A DNA stretch of 52,621 nucleotides from positions 1 through 52,621 of the forward strand of contig JAFXQA010000018.1 of NCBI GenBank assembly GCA_017527415.1. Reading direction: 5' to 3'. The DNA is from Bacteroidales bacterium. GTDB taxonomy: Bacteria > Bacteroidota > Bacteroidia > Bacteroidales > UBA932. Below the pieces are notes generated by a model, which searched no databases, was not told where the DNA came from, and worked only from the letters and a program-made list of their open reading frames with translations. The position numbers were made by a program, and so were the translations under genes. Positions 32,455-40,848 of the stretch are shown one piece after another (within the stretch, counting starts at the first letter, position 1; each line of letters opens with the position of its first letter).

Positions 32455-33141
32455 CTACGCTCCGTACAACCTGTCGTCGGCGAACGACCAGAAACAGTCG
32501 TCGCTGACGATCACATGATCCAGAAGCCCTACGCCAAATGCCGAACAGGCCTTGCGCAGGGCTTCTGTTTTGCTGATATCCGCGTGGGAGGGCTTTGGAT
32601 CCCCGGAGGGATGGTTGTGGACAAGAAGGATTGACGTGGCGCCTCGCTGCAGGCAGGCCTGCATCACCATCCGGTTGTCGATCACCGTAGTGTCCATCCC
32701 TCCCGAGGACAGGCGCTCTTTTCCCAAAAGCCGGTTGCTCTTGTTCAGGAACAACACCCAGAACTCCTCGTGACCCATCCCCTTCATCGAAGGGATCATC
32801 AGTTCGAAGACCCGGCGCGCCGTAGTGAGCGGCGTTTTGCAGACGCGGGCCTCCTCTTCCAGAAACCTCCTTCCCAGTTCACAGGCCGCCATTACCGAGC
32901 AGGCCTTTTCCGGCCCTATGCCTGAAACGGACTTCATGTCTGCATAGTTCATTGTGAACAGCTTTACAAGGCTTCCCTCTGCAAGCACCAAAAGCCGGTT
33001 GGCCAGATCCACCACTCCTATTTCCTTGTTGCCGCTTCGCAGCAGCACCGCCAGCAGTTCCGCCTCGCTCAGGGCGGCGGGCCCCTTTCCAAGCATCTTC
33101 TCCCGAGGACGTTCGGTCGCACAAATATCTTTCATCTTCAT
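32455..33141 (-). CDS. radC: RadC-family JAB-domain protein
   Basis: A 228-residue RadC (UPF0758). An N-terminal helix-hairpin-helix region (VSGIGPEKACSVMAACELGRR, about 73-93) precedes an MPN/JAB metalloprotease-like domain with the zinc motif HNHPSGDPKPSHAD near residue 175. Despite the name, a direct role in DNA repair is not established for the family. Full length is about 225, so this copy is complete. It faces mraZ across a 158-nt AT-rich interval holding DnaA-box-like sequences. Confidence 0.93.
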   Translation of the reverse strand: MKMKDICATERPREKMLGKGPAALSEAELLAVLLRSGNKEIGVVDLANRLLVLAEGSLVKLFTMNYADMKSVSGIGPEKACSVMAACELGRRFLEEEARVCKTPLTTARRVFELMIPSMKGMGHEEFWVLFLNKSNRLLGKERLSSGGMDTTVIDNRMVMQACLQRGATSILLVHNHPSGDPKPSHADISKTEALRKACSAFGVGLLDHVIVSDDCFWSFADDRLYGA

Positions 33142-33183
33142 AGCACCGGCAAGTAAAGAAAAACCTGCGTAGAATGCAAGGGA

Positions 33184-33233
33184 TTAAACGATTGAGCCGT
33201 TTAACTTATCGTTGTTGATAACTTTGTGGAAAA
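33184..33233. promoter_or_regulatory. Hairpin and paired DnaA-box-like sites upstream of mraZ
   Basis: TTAAACG/CGTTTAA (33184-33204) forms a 7-bp stem. TGTTGATAA (33213-33221) and TGTGGAAAA (33225-33233) are the complements of TTATCAACA and TTTTCCACA, both near the DnaA-box consensus TTATCCACA, 3 nt apart in the same orientation. AT-rich DNA follows up to the mraZ -7 box. Confidence 0.4.
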
Positions 33234-33271
33234 AATTGTAAAAGAATGTAATAAAGTGGAAGAATTTTTAC

Positions 33272-33279
33272 TACCTTTG
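33272..33279 (+). promoter_or_regulatory. -7 box of the dcw cluster
   Basis: TACCTTTG fits TAnnTTTG and lies 20 nt before the mraZ ATG at 33300. No -33 was recognised. Confidence 0.55.
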
Positions 33280-33299
33280 CACCATTGCGTATACGAATT

Positions 33300-33749
33300 A
33301 TGGTCACTTTTATCGGAGAATACACTTCCAAGATCGACGACAAGGGTAGAATGGTCTTTCCTGCGCCGCTCAAGGGTGTATTACCGCCGGGAAGCGACAT
33401 GAGGTTTGTCATTAAGAAAGATCTTTTCGAGCCCTGCCTGCAGATGTACACCATGGAAGAGTGGGAGAACACCAGTGCAGAGGTAAAGAGCAAGCTCAAT
33501 TTCTTCAACAGACAGCACGCAATATTCTGGAGAGAATATATGCGCGACCGCGACGTTGTGGAGCCCGACGCCAAACTCGGGCGCATCACCGTGTCTCGCA
33601 AACTTCTCGATGCCATCGGTGTAACCAAAGAAGTGGTTTTCTCCGGCAATGACTTCAAGATCGAGATCTGGGCCAAAGAAGAATTTGAGAAGCGTAGAAT
33701 CCCGAACGACGAATACATTGCCATTGCAGAAAGCCTTTCCGACAAATAG
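33300..33749 (+). CDS. mraZ: Transcriptional regulator MraZ
   Basis: A 149-residue MraZ with two SpoVT/AbrB-like halves: MVTFIGEYTSKIDDKGRMVFP at the N-terminus and a second DAKLGRITVSRKLLDAIG repeat near residue 100. MraZ binds direct repeats in its own promoter and controls the division cluster. ATG 33300 is chosen; a TTG at 33285 would sit too close to the -7 box. First gene of a run of 14 co-directional genes to 49678. Confidence 0.95.
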   Translation: MVTFIGEYTSKIDDKGRMVFPAPLKGVLPPGSDMRFVIKKDLFEPCLQMYTMEEWENTSAEVKSKLNFFNRQHAIFWREYMRDRDVVEPDAKLGRITVSRKLLDAIGVTKEVVFSGNDFKIEIWAKEEFEKRRIPNDEYIAIAESLSDK

Positions 33750-33763
33750 GAAGGAGAACTGCA

Positions 33764-34666
33764 ATGAGCGTGTACCATAACCCGGTCCTGCTCCAAGAGA
33801 GCATTTCCGCATTGATAACAAACCCTGACGGCTGCTATGCAGACGCCACCTTCGGCGGCGGCGGCCACAGCGCAGGGATACTCACCCGACTCAGCCCCAA
33901 AGGCAGCCTGATTGCCTTCGACCGCGATGCCGATGCCGCCGCGAACGCTCCGGCAGACCCGCGTTTCTTCCTGATACACAATAATTTCAGATTCATACAC
34001 AACTACACCCTCCTTCACCATCCGGAGGGGCTCGACGGCATCCTGGCCGACCTGGGAGTGTCGTCGCACCAGTTCGATACGGCGGAAAGGGGCTTCTCTT
34101 TCCGCTATAGCGCCCCGCTCGATATGCGAATGAACGTGCAGGGCGACAAGACTGCAGCGGACATTGTCAATTCGTATACGCAAAACGAGTTGGAAAAGAT
34201 CCTTAAAGTCTATGGCGAAGTAGAAAGCGCACGGAAAGTGTCCGAACTCATCGTGAAGGCCCGCACCGCAGCGCCCATCCTCACCACGGACGACCTCGAC
34301 AATGCCATTGCAGCAGCCCTGCCGTCTTTCGCCGAGCATAAATTCCTCGCCAAGGTCTATCAGGCCCTGCGCATAGAGGTGAATCAGGAGATGCGTGCGT
34401 TGGAGAAGTTCCTCTCCGGCGCCGCCTCATCCCTGAAAAAGGGAGGCAGGCTGGTGGTAATCACATACCACTCCCTCGAAGACCGCATGGTGAAGAACTT
34501 CTTCCGCAGCGGCAACACCGAAGGAACGGTGGAAAAAGACATCTACGGACGCAGCAGCGCCCCTCTGAAGCCTCTGGGCGGCAAGCCGGTGCTGCCATCC
34601 GAAGAAGAAATATCGACCAATACCCGCGCCCGCAGCGCCAAACTGCGCGTGGCAGAAAAGATATAG
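33764..34666 (+). CDS. rsmH: 16S rRNA m4C1402 methyltransferase
   Basis: A 300-residue RsmH (MraW) that N4-methylates C1402 of 16S rRNA using S-adenosylmethionine. N-terminal MSVYHNPVLLQESI, the SAM-binding ADATFGGGGHSAGIL (about 26-40), LADLGVSSHQFD, and the C-terminal VVITYHSLEDRMVK segment are standard. Length is typical. It lies 14 nt after mraZ and 2 nt before ftsL, as expected for the dcw cluster. Confidence 0.96.
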   Translation: MSVYHNPVLLQESISALITNPDGCYADATFGGGGHSAGILTRLSPKGSLIAFDRDADAAANAPADPRFFLIHNNFRFIHNYTLLHHPEGLDGILADLGVSSHQFDTAERGFSFRYSAPLDMRMNVQGDKTAADIVNSYTQNELEKILKVYGEVESARKVSELIVKARTAAPILTTDDLDNAIAAALPSFAEHKFLAKVYQALRIEVNQEMRALEKFLSGAASSLKKGGRLVVITYHSLEDRMVKNFFRSGNTEGTVEKDIYGRSSAPLKPLGGKPVLPSEEEISTNTRARSAKLRVAEKI

Positions 34667-34668
34667 GC

Positions 34669-35022
34669 ATGGAACAGAAGCGCAAATGGAAAGTCTCCGA
34701 TATCTGGGAGGTGCTCAAGAACGGATTCTCCGCAATCATTACGGGGAACCTGCTCCTGCGCCTCAATGCCGGAAGATACTTCATCCACATCGCCTACACC
34801 TTCCTTCTTTTCTGGATACTCATCTTCGAAAGCCTGATGGCGGAGAACGCCCTCAGCAAAGTAGAAAGGAACAAGGCCAGGATCAAGGAGATGGAGATCG
34901 TCTATGCCGACAAGACCTTTGAAGTGGCATCCATGAGCAGACGCAGCGAGGTAGAGAAGCGCCTCCAGGCCATGGGGTCCAAAGTAAAAGAACCTAAAAA
35001 ACAGGCTATCACGATAGAATGA
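34669..35022 (+). CDS. ftsL: FtsL-like divisome protein
   Basis: A 117-residue bitopic protein: a basic N-terminal cytoplasmic part of about 35 residues, one transmembrane helix (about 39-55, IHIAYTFLLFWILIFES), and a short periplasmic coiled-coil region (ENALSKVERNKARIKEME). Sequence similarity is weak, as is usual for FtsL, so position between rsmH and ftsI is the main evidence. Its stop overlaps the ftsI start (ATGA at 35019). It would join FtsQ and FtsB in activating FtsW/FtsI. Confidence 0.85.
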   Translation: MEQKRKWKVSDIWEVLKNGFSAIITGNLLLRLNAGRYFIHIAYTFLLFWILIFESLMAENALSKVERNKARIKEMEIVYADKTFEVASMSRRSEVEKRLQAMGSKVKEPKKQAITIE

Positions 35023-36941
35023 CGGACGACAGGAACATACGCCAGCTTCCGCAGCAGACGGAGAAGCCGAAGAGGGACAAGATAGGAATGGTCCTCTACG
35101 TCTTCTATACCCTGCTGCTGATAATATCGGTGGTCGTGTTCGCCAAGCTCGTCTACTTCCAGCTCATATGGAAACCCGAGCAGAAGATCGCAAGCGCACT
35201 CACCCCCGGAATAGTCAAGCGCACCGTGGAGCCCGTGCGAGGCAACATCATCGACTGCAACGGCCGCCTGCTGGCCATGTCCTATCCCGTGTACGACATC
35301 CACATGGACTGCAGCGTGATGAAGGCGGACTACGCCAAGATGAAGAACAGGGACAAGGCCAAAATGAAGGAGGATGAATGGCTTGCCAAGGCCCGCGAAC
35401 TTGCAAACGGCCTGGCAGGACTCGTCCCCGGCACCAGCGCCGACAAGATGTTCGGCCAGATTAAGGAAGGCCGCGCAGCCAACAGGAAATACCTCAGCAT
35501 AGCGAAAGGCGTGGACCGCAGCACCATGCTGAAAATCAAGGGCCTGCCCCTCTTCAGGGAAGGTGCGAACAAGGGCGGCATGATAGTCGAGACCCGAAAC
35601 ATACGCAAGTACCCCTACGGCAAACTAGCCCGCCGGACCATAGGCTTCGTGCGCGACAACAAGGGCCTTCCGGAGGAGGAAATCAAGGGCAACCCCGGCC
35701 TCGAGGGGCGCTACGATGCCATTCTCCACGGCAAGGACGGGCGTGAATATCTCCGCCTTAGCGACCGCGGGCGGGTGCGCAACTACGACAGCAGCTATGT
35801 GCGCGCTATCGACGGACAGGACCTCCGCACCACCATCAACATAGACTACCAGGACGTGGCCGACAGGGCACTCCACGAGCAGATAGACTCCATGACAACG
35901 CTCAACGGCGCATGCCTCGTGCTGATGGAGGTGAAGACCGGAGCCATCCGGGCGATGGTCAATCTCTCCCGCGACCCTAACAGGGCAGGCAACTTCGAGG
36001 AGATCACCAACTTCGCCATCGGCCGCCGCTTCGAGCCGGGTTCGGTATTCAAGACCGTGACCCTCCTGAGCGTCCTCTCAGACGGATACGTGAAGAGCCT
36101 GGACGAAACCCTGCCCACGAATCACGGTTGGGTAAAGGATACGAAGATGAAGCAGGATATCCACATCGCCGACTGGGAACGCGAGCACAAGACCCGCGAA
36201 ATCAGCGTCAGGGACGGCTTCAAGATATCTTCCAACTACGTGTTCGGCACTTTGGCGGTTCAGAACTATGCCAGGAACCCCCGCCAGTACGTGGAGAAAG
36301 TCTACTCCTACGGCCTGGGCGACAGTTTCGACTTCGACCTTGAGGGCCTGCTCACTCCGAACATTCCCGATCCGAAGAACAAAAACGTCTGGTCCAACAC
36401 CACACTCGGCAACATGGGATTCGGCTACGTCACGGAGCTCACCCCCCTGCACATCCTCACCTTCTACAACGCCATTGCAAACAAAGGCAGGATGGTGAAA
36501 CCCTATCTGGTGGAAGACATTGAGAAGGCAGGATCCGTTACCGACAAGCGCGGCCCGAGCGTACTGAACGCATCCATCTGCAGCAAAGCCATCGCCGATA
36601 CTATGACGCGCGCCCTTCTTTCCGTCACCGAAGAAGGAACGGCAAAAGTGCTCAAGAAAGCCAAGTGCACTGTGGCAGGAAAGACCGGCACTTCCTTCGG
36701 CACCTTCCCCGGTTCCGGCTACACCGATGCATCCGGACGCCGCAAGTACCAGGGCACTTTCGTAGGATACTTCCCTGCGGAGGATCCCCAGTACAGTGTT
36801 GTCTGCTCGGTGTTCTCCGACCCCACCTACACGAACTACCGCTACCAGGGCGGCGGCATTCCGGCCGCGACGGTAAAGACCCTGGTAGACTACGTATACA
36901 ACAACGATCCCAGGTTCATGAATAAACTGCCAAGGAAATGA
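35019..36941 (+). CDS. ftsI: Division-specific transpeptidase (PBP3)
   Basis: A 640-residue class B penicillin-binding protein. A single transmembrane anchor (about 25-47) is followed by a pedestal dimerisation domain starting RGNIIDCNGRLLAMSYPVYDI. The transpeptidase domain has S342-V-F-K345 in FEPGSVFKT, S404-S405-N406 in KISSNYVF, and K555-T556-G557 in AGKTGTS. No PASTA domain is present; the chain ends MNKLPRK. It cross-links septal peptidoglycan with FtsW. Both ends overlap neighbours by 4 nt (ftsL and murE). Confidence 0.95.
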   Translation: MTDDRNIRQLPQQTEKPKRDKIGMVLYVFYTLLLIISVVVFAKLVYFQLIWKPEQKIASALTPGIVKRTVEPVRGNIIDCNGRLLAMSYPVYDIHMDCSVMKADYAKMKNRDKAKMKEDEWLAKARELANGLAGLVPGTSADKMFGQIKEGRAANRKYLSIAKGVDRSTMLKIKGLPLFREGANKGGMIVETRNIRKYPYGKLARRTIGFVRDNKGLPEEEIKGNPGLEGRYDAILHGKDGREYLRLSDRGRVRNYDSSYVRAIDGQDLRTTINIDYQDVADRALHEQIDSMTTLNGACLVLMEVKTGAIRAMVNLSRDPNRAGNFEEITNFAIGRRFEPGSVFKTVTLLSVLSDGYVKSLDETLPTNHGWVKDTKMKQDIHIADWEREHKTREISVRDGFKISSNYVFGTLAVQNYARNPRQYVEKVYSYGLGDSFDFDLEGLLTPNIPDPKNKNVWSNTTLGNMGFGYVTELTPLHILTFYNAIANKGRMVKPYLVEDIEKAGSVTDKRGPSVLNASICSKAIADTMTRALLSVTEEGTAKVLKKAKCTVAGKTGTSFGTFPGSGYTDASGRRKYQGTFVGYFPAEDPQYSVVCSVFSDPTYTNYRYQGGGIPAATVKTLVDYVYNNDPRFMNKLPRK

Positions 36942-38341
36942 AACTAGAGAAGATAATACGGAACACGGGTGCAACCATTCTCCATGGCAACGCCGCCACG
37001 GAAATCAGCTCCATCACGAGCGATTCCCGCAAGGCTTGCCCCGGAGCGCTCTTCATCGCAGTGAAAGGATGCAGCGCCGACGGCCACGCATACATAGAGG
37101 ACGCCCTCGCAAAGGGCGCCGTGGCGGTTGTAGATGCCGACCGCAGGGGCCTTGCCCTCTGTGCAGACAACTTCTACGGCCACCCTTCCGGGAAACTCCA
37201 GCTTGTGGGCATCACCGGCACCAACGGCAAGACCACTACGGTCACCCTCCTCTACAATCTTTTCCGCGGGCTGGGATATGAATGCGGGCTGCTGTCCACC
37301 ATTGCCAACTATGTGGGCACACGCCGCAGCGAGACCGCCAACACCACCGCCGATCCCATCACCATCAATTCCCTGATGGCGGAGATGGTGGAGGCCGGAT
37401 GCCAGTACTGCTTCATGGAGGTGAGTTCCATAGGCATAGAGCAGGACCGCACCGCCGGCCTGGAATTCAGGGTAGGAATCTTCTCCAATCTCACCCACGA
37501 CCATCTCGACTATCACAAGACCTTCGCTGAGTATCTCCGGTGCAAGAAACTCTTCTTCGACTCTCTCCGCAAGGATGCAGTGGCAATCATCAACGCCGAC
37601 GACAGGAACGGCTCCGTGATGGTCCAGAACTGCGCGGCAAAGCTGATGACATACTCATGCCGCGGCGTTGCCGACCATCGCTGCAAGATTCTGGAAGAAA
37701 GCTTCGAGGGGATGCTCCTGCGCATCGACGGCATCGAGGCATGGACCAAACTCACCGGCAGGCACAACGCATACAACATACTCGCCATCTACTGCACCGC
37801 CCTCGCCCTCGGCACTCCTGCGGAGGAAGCCCTTCTTGCCATCAGCAAGCTGGATTCCGCTCCAGGAAGGCTGGAAACCCTGCGCGGACCGCGCGACCTC
37901 GCCGTCGTCATAGATTATGCGCACACGCCCGACGCCCTGGAAAACGTGCTCCAGACGCTTCGCGATATCTGCCCGGAAAGGGAGCTCGTGTGCCTGTTCG
38001 GATGCGGCGGCGACCGCGACCGCAGCAAACGCCCGGAGATGGCGGCGATAGCCGAAAAAATGGCCGACCGCATCTTCGTCACCTCGGACAACTGCCGCAC
38101 GGAGGACCCCGATGCCATCATCGAAGAGATCAAGACCGGTTTCAGCAAGGCAGGCCTTCTCAAGGCTGTCTGCATCACCGACCGCAGGGAGGCCATAAAA
38201 GCAGCCATTACCCTGGCAAAACCCTCTTCCACCATACTGATTGCAGGCAAAGGGCATGAGACCTACCAGATTATAGGAACGACGAAACACCACTTCGACG
38301 AAAGAGAAATAGTTAACGGAATATTTGAACTGATTAAGTAA
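36938..38341 (+). CDS. murE: UDP-MurNAc-tripeptide synthetase
   Basis: A 467-residue Mur ligase adding the third stem residue. The ATP loop GITGTNGKTTT is near residue 90, the carbamoylated-lysine region follows, and the C-terminal domain has IDYAHTPDALENVL. The amino-acid specificity motif reads D384-N-C-R387 rather than the usual meso-DAP signature DNPR; the Arg is kept, so DAP is still the most likely substrate, in line with lysA in this window. Overlaps ftsI (ATGA) and mraY (last base shared). Confidence 0.94.
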   Translation: MKLEKIIRNTGATILHGNAATEISSITSDSRKACPGALFIAVKGCSADGHAYIEDALAKGAVAVVDADRRGLALCADNFYGHPSGKLQLVGITGTNGKTTTVTLLYNLFRGLGYECGLLSTIANYVGTRRSETANTTADPITINSLMAEMVEAGCQYCFMEVSSIGIEQDRTAGLEFRVGIFSNLTHDHLDYHKTFAEYLRCKKLFFDSLRKDAVAIINADDRNGSVMVQNCAAKLMTYSCRGVADHRCKILEESFEGMLLRIDGIEAWTKLTGRHNAYNILAIYCTALALGTPAEEALLAISKLDSAPGRLETLRGPRDLAVVIDYAHTPDALENVLQTLRDICPERELVCLFGCGGDRDRSKRPEMAAIAEKMADRIFVTSDNCRTEDPDAIIEEIKTGFSKAGLLKAVCITDRREAIKAAITLAKPSSTILIAGKGHETYQIIGTTKHHFDEREIVNGIFELIK

Positions 38342-39492
38342 TGCTATACCATATCTTTACACATCTCAAGGATATCGACTTCCCCGGAATGGGGCTTGTG
38401 AACTTCCTGACCTTCAGGGCCATGGCTGCAATCGTGATCAGCATGCTGATTGCCTTCTTCGCGGGAGGGCGCATCATCCGCTGGCTCCAGCGCAAGCAGA
38501 TAGGCGAGAGCATCCGGGATCTCGGCCTGGCCGGCCAGATGGAAAAGAAGGGGACCCCTACCATGGGTGGCATTATCATAGTCATCTCCCTGCTTGTGAG
38601 CGTGCTGCTGGTCTGCGACCTGGGCAACATCTACATCCAGCTGCTCGTGCTCACCACCCTCTGGTGCGGAGGCATCGGGTTCACCGACGATTATATAAAG
38701 GTATTCAAACACAATAAGGAAGGACTTTCCGAGAAGGGCAAGCTCGTGCTGCAGTTCGCTCTCGGCCTGCTGATAGCGCTCACCGTCTGCATCAGCAAGG
38801 ATATTCCTACCGACCAGCTCGTGACCACCATCCCCTTCGTCAAAGCCCACGAATTCGACTATTCCTGGCTGTCCCCATTCCACGGGCAGCTCGGGGTGTA
38901 CTGCTCCTGGGGCATCTACATGGTGATGATCATCATCGTCATCCTGGCATGCTCCAACGGAGTCAACCTCACCGACGGTCTCGACGGTCTCTCAGCGGGA
39001 ACTTCCGCCATCGTGGCGGTCGTCATCGGACTGCTGGCCTATCTGGGAGGCAACGTCATTAACGCAGGATACCTCAACATCATGTATCTCCCCGGCACCG
39101 GTGAGATAGCCATCTTCATGGCGGCCCTGGTCGGGGCGCTGATAGGGTTCCTCTGGTACAATACCTTCCCCGCCCAGGTGTTCATGGGCGACACGGGGAG
39201 CCTCACCATAGGCGGCATCATAGGAGTGAGTTCCGTGCTCATCCGCAAGGAGCTGCTCCTGCCCCTGCTTTGCGGTATCTTCTTTATGGAGAGCGTGAGC
39301 GTGCTGATCCAGAAATACTGGTTCAAATACACCCGCCGCAAATATGGCGAAGGCAGGCGCGTGTTCCTGATGGCTCCCCTGCACCATCATTATCAGAAGA
39401 AGAATATGCCGGAGCCGCGCATCGTAACGCGCTTCTGGATAATAGGGATAATATTGGCTGTCAGTACATTGGCATTGCTTAAGATCAGATAG
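38341..39492 (+). CDS. mraY: Phospho-MurNAc-pentapeptide translocase
   Basis: A 383-residue polytopic enzyme that moves phospho-MurNAc-pentapeptide onto undecaprenyl phosphate, forming lipid I. Typical marks: KKGTPTMGG (about 63-71), the DDY loop TDDYIKVFKHNKEGLS, NLTDGLDGL (about 207-215), and the histidine motif APLHHHYQKK near residue 344. About ten transmembrane helices. The start codon's first base is the last base of the murE stop (TAATG-type junction), so translation is coupled. Confidence 0.96.
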   Translation: MLYHIFTHLKDIDFPGMGLVNFLTFRAMAAIVISMLIAFFAGGRIIRWLQRKQIGESIRDLGLAGQMEKKGTPTMGGIIIVISLLVSVLLVCDLGNIYIQLLVLTTLWCGGIGFTDDYIKVFKHNKEGLSEKGKLVLQFALGLLIALTVCISKDIPTDQLVTTIPFVKAHEFDYSWLSPFHGQLGVYCSWGIYMVMIIIVILACSNGVNLTDGLDGLSAGTSAIVAVVIGLLAYLGGNVINAGYLNIMYLPGTGEIAIFMAALVGALIGFLWYNTFPAQVFMGDTGSLTIGGIIGVSSVLIRKELLLPLLCGIFFMESVSVLIQKYWFKYTRRKYGEGRRVFLMAPLHHHYQKKNMPEPRIVTRFWIIGIILAVSTLALLKIR

Positions 39493-39504
39493 GAGACGAA
39501 TTAT

Positions 39505-40845
39505 ATGAACAGAATGGTTATTCTCGGCGGGGCCGAGAGCGGAGTTGGAGCGGCCGTGCTCGCTAAGGTTAAAGGATTCGACGTATTCCTTTCCGACAAC
39601 GGCAGCATTAAAGAAGAATATATCAAGACGCTGCGCGAGTGGGACATTCCCTTCGAGCAGGGAGGGCACACGGAATCGCTGGTATTGAACGCCGACGAGG
39701 TGGTCAAGAGCCCGGGCATCCCTTCCTCGGCACCGCTCGTGAAGAAGCTGGCCGAACAGGGAACCCACATCATCTCCGAGATTGAGTTCGCCGCCCGCTA
39801 CGACAGCGCGAAGAAGGTATGCATTACCGGATCCAACGGCAAGACCACCACAACCAGCATCATATACTACCTTCTGCAGAACGCAGGCCTGAACGTGGGC
39901 CTCGGCGGCAACATCGGCAAGAGTTACGCCATGCAGGTGGCAACCGAGAAGCACGACTACTACGTGCTGGAAATCAGCAGCTTCCAGCTGGACAACTGCT
40001 ACGATTTCCGCCCGGACATCGCCATCATCACCAATATCACCCCGGATCATCTCGACCGTTACGACTACAATTTCGAGAACTACATCCGCGCCAAATTCCG
40101 TATTACCCAGAACCTGCGCCCGGAAGACTGCTTCATCTTCGACTCCGACGACGAAATAACCATCGACCATCTCAACAAGATAGTCCTCCAGGCCAAGATG
40201 CTGCCTTTCACCCAGAAGACGGAAGTGAAACAGGGCGCATTCCTGAGGGACGACAGGATAGTCGTGCGCTATGAGCAGAGCGAGAGCGAGATTTACCTCA
40301 AGGAACTCGCGCTCGGCGGAAAGCACAACATATACAATTCCATGGCAGCCGCCCTCGCAGCCAAGGCGGCCGGCATCGACAACGAAGTCATCCGCAACAG
40401 CCTCAAGACCTTCAAGGCGGTGGAGCACAGGCTTGAGCCCGTGCTGAGCGTGGGAGGCGTCCTCTACATCAACGATTCCAAGGCCACCAACGTGGATGCT
40501 GCCTGGTACGCACTCGAATGCCAGACCAGGCCTGTGGTGTGGATCGTGGGCGGCAAGGACAAGGGCAACGACTACAGCGTGCTGAGTGACCTTGTGAAAG
40601 ATAAAGTAAAGGCCATAGTGTGCATGGGTGTGGACAACAGTAAGATACACGCCGCATTCGAGCAGCTCGTGGGAAACGACAGGATTGTAGACACCCTCAG
40701 CGCCGACGAAGCCGTAAAGGCATCGGCAGCGTTTGCACAGGAGGGAGACGTGGTTCTCCTCAGCCCGTGCTGCGCCAGTTTCGACCTTTTCGACAACTAC
40801 GAAGACCGCGGGGAGAAATTCAAGGAAGCAGTAAGAAGACTCTAA
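39505..40845 (+). CDS. murD: UDP-MurNAc-L-alanyl-D-glutamate ligase
   Basis: A 446-residue Mur ligase adding D-glutamate to UDP-MurNAc-L-Ala. N-terminal Rossmann-like MVILGGAESGVGAAV, the ATP loop GSNGKTTTTS (about 110-119), ITPDHLDRY, the KHNIYNSMAA segment, and the C-terminal INDSKATNVDAAWYAL motif are all present. It sits 12 nt after mraY and 3 nt before ftsW. Confidence 0.95.
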   Translation: MNRMVILGGAESGVGAAVLAKVKGFDVFLSDNGSIKEEYIKTLREWDIPFEQGGHTESLVLNADEVVKSPGIPSSAPLVKKLAEQGTHIISEIEFAARYDSAKKVCITGSNGKTTTTSIIYYLLQNAGLNVGLGGNIGKSYAMQVATEKHDYYVLEISSFQLDNCYDFRPDIAIITNITPDHLDRYDYNFENYIRAKFRITQNLRPEDCFIFDSDDEITIDHLNKIVLQAKMLPFTQKTEVKQGAFLRDDRIVVRYEQSESEIYLKELALGGKHNIYNSMAAALAAKAAGIDNEVIRNSLKTFKAVEHRLEPVLSVGGVLYINDSKATNVDAAWYALECQTRPVVWIVGGKDKGNDYSVLSDLVKDKVKAIVCMGVDNSKIHAAFEQLVGNDRIVDTLSADEAVKASAAFAQEGDVVLLSPCCASFDLFDNYEDRGEKFKEAVRRL

Positions 40846-40848
40846 GAG

